Part shown: piece after piece, positions 59,241-64,000 of the stretch
How the letters are laid out: the number at the start of each line of letters is the position of its first letter
Position numbering within the stretch: position 1 is the stretch's first letter
DNA from: Hofstenia miamia
Taxonomy: Eukaryota > Xenacoelomorpha > Acoela
Direction of reading: 5' to 3'
Length of the DNA stretch: 64,000 bases
Assembly (NCBI GenBank): GCA_004352715.1
Contig: SCFE01000039.1
Coordinates: 1,088,770 to 1,152,769 of the forward strand
Made by a program: the position numbers and the translations under genes
Notes under the pieces: model-generated
Database searches by the model: none
What the model was told of the DNA's origin: nothing
What the model saw: only the letters and a program-made list of their open reading frames with translations

Positions 59241-59350
59241 ATTATTTAATCGACAACAAAGCATGATGACCTTAAATTTATTCTAAGTTTATATAATAAG
59301 ATCATTTTATTTAGTGTAGTTCATTGTAAATTTATTTACCGCACATTTTG

Positions 59351-59395
59351 TAAGCTGACGATGATGGTAACACATCGAAATCGATATTTAAGACT
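59351..59395 (+). ncRNA. Degenerate hammerhead-core hairpin after the second Penelope-like remnant
   Basis: CTGACGA (59355-59361), one T, hairpin GATG-GTAACA-CATC (59363-59376), then GAAA (59377-59380). The next bases ATCGAT could make a two-pair stem III. Stem I is not supported. Same position relative to the GIY-YIG frame and same core as at 49837, with a different stem sequence. Confidence 0.42.
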
Positions 59396-59410
59396 GTCGT
59401 CACATTCAAA

Positions 59411-59439
59411 TGATATATATATATATATATATATATAAT
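59411..59439. repeat. TA microsatellite
   Basis: Uninterrupted (TA)n, right border of the Penelope-like fragment. Confidence 0.9.
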
Positions 59440-62400
59440 AAGAAAACTAATTTCTATATTCCCACGAACTCATGAACCTTAGAGTGTATCTCAATGGGCG
59501 TTTAGTTTACAGATAATGAAGTAGTTGAGGTTGTATATTGTTCCCACAGGACTTAGAACTCATGATTATCCGAACTTTGTACATGATGTTAATTTGAACT
59601 AATTTTAACAATTAATAAAAAAAGTAAAAATTTTCATACACAGTAATACAATTTTGTACAAATGTTAACCATCGCATAGGAGCACATTCGCAGGTAGATG
59701 TATCAGCACCCACGATTTTCAAATTTTCAAAAATACTTCGAGAAAAATTTTTGAAAGCATGTGTTTTTGAGAAAACACAACTCTCTTTTTGGGAGATTTG
59801 TAGAATCAAACGTACAAAAATATAATATTTGGAATGCAAATTTGATGCTACATGTTAGTGTGACATGTCTAGCAAATAGCAATCATTAAAAATAATTGAG
59901 GGGATTTAAGAAATGTGCGTAGTTGAAGGAAATAATATTTATATCGTAAGCGGCGAAAAAGCCAAACTCGAAATGCGCTATTGTTATTTTACAGGTAAGA
60001 TGATGACTTTTAAAAATACTTGCAAAAGCTGCTTAATTGAGTGTAACTAGATTATAATGCCAAGTAATACCATAAGAAAATTAACACATGACATCTTACA
60101 GTCAGAAAATTTAGCAGTGACAAAAAGAAAGCAGTGATGCGAAATTCAGAGTTGCTGGCATCAATAGTATCAAACTGGGACAGATTTCAATTCATTTATT
60201 GTTCTCAGCAATTGCTTGTATTTTGCTAAAATTTCAGTAAAATGTTTAACCAATGAACAAAATCTATATGCACTCTCACATAGGGAAAGATAACAGCAAA
60301 TCACTTTCAAAATAGAACTTTGATTCAGATCAACGTCACTAGGCGTAAAAAAGCTACAAGTTATTGTATATTTCTGGGGCTATTGTATTTTGACATTATC
60401 TACAACATATTGTTTTCTATAAATTTATATATGTTTCCTGATATTTACTCAAATAAACTCAATTTCATTCCATTATTTAAGTTTATGTATATTTAACAAC
60501 AAGAAGTTTCAAACCTCTCATTTTTTCAAAGTTTTCTAACAATTTTAAAATCACTTTGAAAAATTCCCTTTGCTTAGCTGAAGAAATATATGTTTTACGA
60601 ATAGCTTTCCAAAATAGAGAACATGCAGTTGTAAAAAGTGCTGGAAGTTTGGAAATGACAGGCTTCTCATGAACGAAATTTTCCTCTCTCATGTTTATCC
60701 CATCTCATTTCTCGAATAACTTTATCTGGGATAACGAACTTATGGAAATTTTTTGTGCGATGTTCATGTTTGTAAAAATTTATGCTTGAATTCGTTGTTA
60801 GAAATTATTTTGGAAATCGAATGCAGAAAATATTCATACCCTTTATTATTAATAATAAATTAACACTTTAAGCATTTGTGGTTTCAAGTACTATCCACCT
60901 TACAATCCACATAAAAATATACCTTTGAGGTGTTCATTTTTTATTTGAAAGGCTTCCACAATCCCATTTCTAAATTTACAAAATTAAAATTAATCAATAC
61001 ATATTTTTATCGAAATGGATTTGTAAATTTTATCAAATAAAACATATACATAAATAACCAATGAAGATTGCAGCAAAGCACCGGTATTTCGTAAATGGTG
61101 GTTTAACTTTTTAGAAAACATGTTATACGAAATTTCAATTGCATTATGTTGAAATCGAAATTATAATCAAATGGAAAAACTAAACAAAAGCAAATGTATA
61201 CAAAAAGTAAGTCATGCTTGTTAGAATCCGTACTAGAAATATTCTAATTAATTGGAATTGCCAAAATCAAAAATTTATAATTTATGTTTGGATCGAGAAC
61301 GAATTATACAATTTTGAGTTCGAAAACAAGTCATGGCTCGAAACCTTGGGTCGAAGTTCGAGGATCGAGTTCGAATTCGTAATCCATGATTATTGTTTTC
61401 TGATCCTATTGCATCCCATTGTCTCGTAGGACATCTGGTTGTCCCATGGACTCATTCTTACGATTGAATGAAGTGATCCACATCACAGCCTTAAATATTA
61501 AGAAGTCTAATACAATTTTTATTCCCGTGGATTTTGCAATGCGTTATATATATATATATATATATATATATGGGACAGTTACATTTATTTTGCCCTATAA
61601 GTGATAAATGCTGATCAAATGATCAAACATTATTTCTTGCTTCTATTTACTAAATAGAGGTTGTCGATTTCACTTTAATTAAATTTGATTGATTCTTTGT
61701 TGAATTTTATGTAATAAGAAATGTATTTGCTAAATTTACATGTTTTGTAGCACTGCATTAAAAAACTGACCAAATACTTGCATACTCTTGGTGAATTTTT
61801 CCTCCAAGCTCCCATCTGTCCTTTGCGATAATCTTTTCTTCCAAAATTTGCCTTTCCCATTAGACGTCCTACTTCCGATAATAAGACTGGCAGTCTTGCA
61901 AACTCACGGAAGTGCTCTGAGATAAATTTGCACAAAAACGTTTATTAAGTTGCAATAAGCTATTCTACATAATGACGGAATACTTCGTGTCAAAATTATA
62001 CTCAGTGCCCAATTTCACAGCATGATGCAAAGCATTTGTATTTTCTAATATTCATTATTCTAGATTTTGAGGCAACACGTGAACTCTGATCGGAAATGAA
62101 TCTGAAAATAGCAGTGAAGAAAGGACATTGACACACTATCAGCTGATACTGGGATTTTCAAAGAATGCCTGCTTACATTCCTACTAAACGTCTTACCCTT
62201 TTCTATAATAATTTTGTACTTCTTCACGAACCAAGCGCGAGAAAAACAACACTAATTTTTTCATATCTTGATGAACTAACTGCCTATGTTTCACAGAGAA
62301 GTTCTTAAGCCTTTCCTGATTCATTAAGTTTCAGCAACATCTTGTAATAGATAACACAATTATATACAAGTACTAAGTATTTCTCATATAAATAAGTAAA

Positions 62401-64000
62401 TTTTGGGAAGGTCGGGAAGGTACAAAAAGTTTTTATGCTAGCAATACATAAATAGGTTTGCTATAATTCTAAAGTTATTTGTATTTATTTTTATGAATAT
62501 ATATTTTGGCTTGCTAATACGGAGAAACTATGTTGCGAACAAATGTGATCCTGTTAATATAAACGCTTTTAATGTCCCTGTTCTTGGAAAGCTGCTTTTA
62601 TAGTATTCCCCGTTGAACTTATTCAAGCGCCAGGCTATTAGATTGAGCTTCACATATTTTGCTCTGAGCATCATGGTTTATTCCAAGCAAAATATTAAAA
62701 ATAATGGCGCTTAGAAAGAGAAATCAATTACGAAGAACTGCATACAAAAGAATAATTAACAGGTAATTTTAAACTCTCCATTTTCGTCTATCACAGTACT
62801 AATGTCTGATTATGCATATGAACCTACAAAGTATTTCAAGTTTTTTTAGAAAGTTTAACTTTCTTAAATGTCTAAATATACTAGAGTATGCATTATATTT
62901 TGCTTCATAAATGCACTCAATGCTTAGCTTCGTGTTGTTGGATATAATTTACAAGTCTCTAAAAATGTCCATTGAGCAGATAGCTGCAGTTTTGCAATGG
63001 TATGAAAATCAACAACCTTTTGGTTAAATAGCAACAATACTGAGTAAATTATTTTCAAAAAATATCAGACGAAGATGTGTATCGAAATATTTTGTTATTA
63101 AAATCATTAAGTAGTGCGGGAATGTTTCTCATAATGACGTCATTCGCTGCTATCTTTCGTTTAAAAATAACAATACCATCTTTGCTCTTTTCATTTAAAT
63201 AACTTAATTAATTGATCAAAAGACAATGTTTAAACAGTTTTTATATCACCATTTGAATTAATGCTAACCATATCGAATTTGTAAGTGTACAGCTGTGCTG
63301 GAGATTATTTCCTTAGAATTTCTTAAGTAGTTTGGTTTATTAATTTTATAGTTAAAACTGTATTCAAATTCCAAAAATTAATGTATGACCAAACAGCACT
63401 TTTTCTACTTAACAATTAATAAATTAGAATTGGCAACTGAAGCAATAACTAATTGCAAATATTGTAATAATAGTCAATTTTAAATGCTCAGAAATGTATA
63501 CAACTTGACAATAATAGTTATCTCATTTTCAACGAAAATATAACAATCTGAAGCATCACATAATTGCGTGTAACATGCCTTAAGTTTAATGTAACACTAT
63601 TACAATTTTAATTGCATTTACTACATATTAAACAGTTTTTTGTTTTGCACTAGAAAATTTCAATGTCTTTCTTTATTATGATAAGTCATTCTTTGTAAAC
63701 TTGAGAGAATGCTGCCGGTTTGTTTTCGAACATCAAGACATGAAAATTCATGTAACGTTGATAAATGATTTGGCTTGAATTATTTTATATGTTAAAAGTA
63801 ATGTAAATGGATTATTTTCTGTAATTCGAAGAACTTGCAATAAATATGTACATCTAGTGATTCACAAAAATATGAATCATAAAAATGAATTTAGCATCCC
63901 AGTGGTGAATTTCGGGATTTTAGGGGTGAATTATGACCTTGAGGAAAAGGTCTATTGGAGATGCCATGTGCAAAAATTGTAAATCCATAGTAGAAACCTC
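59440..64000. other. Intergenic sequence, nothing convincing
   Basis: A short TA microsatellite lies at 61547-61571. A patch at 61286-61386 is dense in TCGA/TTCGA words. Frames at 59612-59839, 60483-60692 and 61675-61935 have no recognisable domain. No RNA gene seen. Confidence 0.45.

Overview
The window is AT-rich eukaryotic DNA (roughly 70% A+T by eye). It has long TA microsatellites, kilobase introns with GT-AG borders, decayed non-LTR, LTR, Penelope-like and DNA transposons, and very few genes. This fits an invertebrate animal genome assembled from short reads. I cannot name the species; a cnidarian or tunicate would fit the look, but that is only an impression.

Layout. 1-3.4 kb: an intronless 2-oxoglutarate dioxygenase of the gamma-butyrobetaine/trimethyllysine hydroxylase type (minus strand), whose 3' part is repeated across a one-N contig join. 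7.1-8.1 kb: a Tc1/mariner relic with terminal inverted repeats, set between two gapped TA microsatellites. 10.9 kb: a 212-bp hAT-type MITE with a perfect 8-bp target duplication. 15.1-16.0 kb: a 5'-truncated LINE. 16.6-16.9 kb: a small coding-like locus whose frame is restored by a possible 37-bp intron. 17.5 kb: a MITE with TA duplication. 21.8-22.8 kb: two unrecognised coding-like stretches, the second cut off at an N.

29.4-42.3 kb: the dominant structure, a giant inverted repeat (fold-back element) with ends TAGATGG/CCATCTA and a TA duplication. Its left arm is interrupted by a dead 5.6-kb Ty3/gypsy-type retroelement (minus strand). The inner 1,034 bp of the two arms are identical while the outer parts are clearly diverged.

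45.4-46.3 kb: remnant of a LINE with a restriction-enzyme-like endonuclease, ending 41 bp before the start codon of a three-exon, 154-residue EF-hand gene (46,342-51,332, plus strand). Intron 2 of that gene holds a Penelope-like GIY-YIG remnant followed by a sequence that folds as a hammerhead ribozyme, and an 18-base match to the Tn5/Nextera mosaic end, probably library adapter. 52.1-54.4 kb: a decayed LINE with frameshifts. 58.1-59.4 kb: a cluster in TA microsatellite DNA made of a 577-bp fold-back MITE, a gap, and a second Penelope-like GIY-YIG remnant with a related ribozyme-core hairpin. The rest is intergenic sequence in which I see nothing convincing.

The only two genes I would call with confidence are the dioxygenase and the EF-hand protein; nothing suggests they act together. 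Several features (duplicated contig ends, single-N joins, an adapter match, gaps inside TA repeats) show that local assembly quality must be considered before any structural claim is believed.
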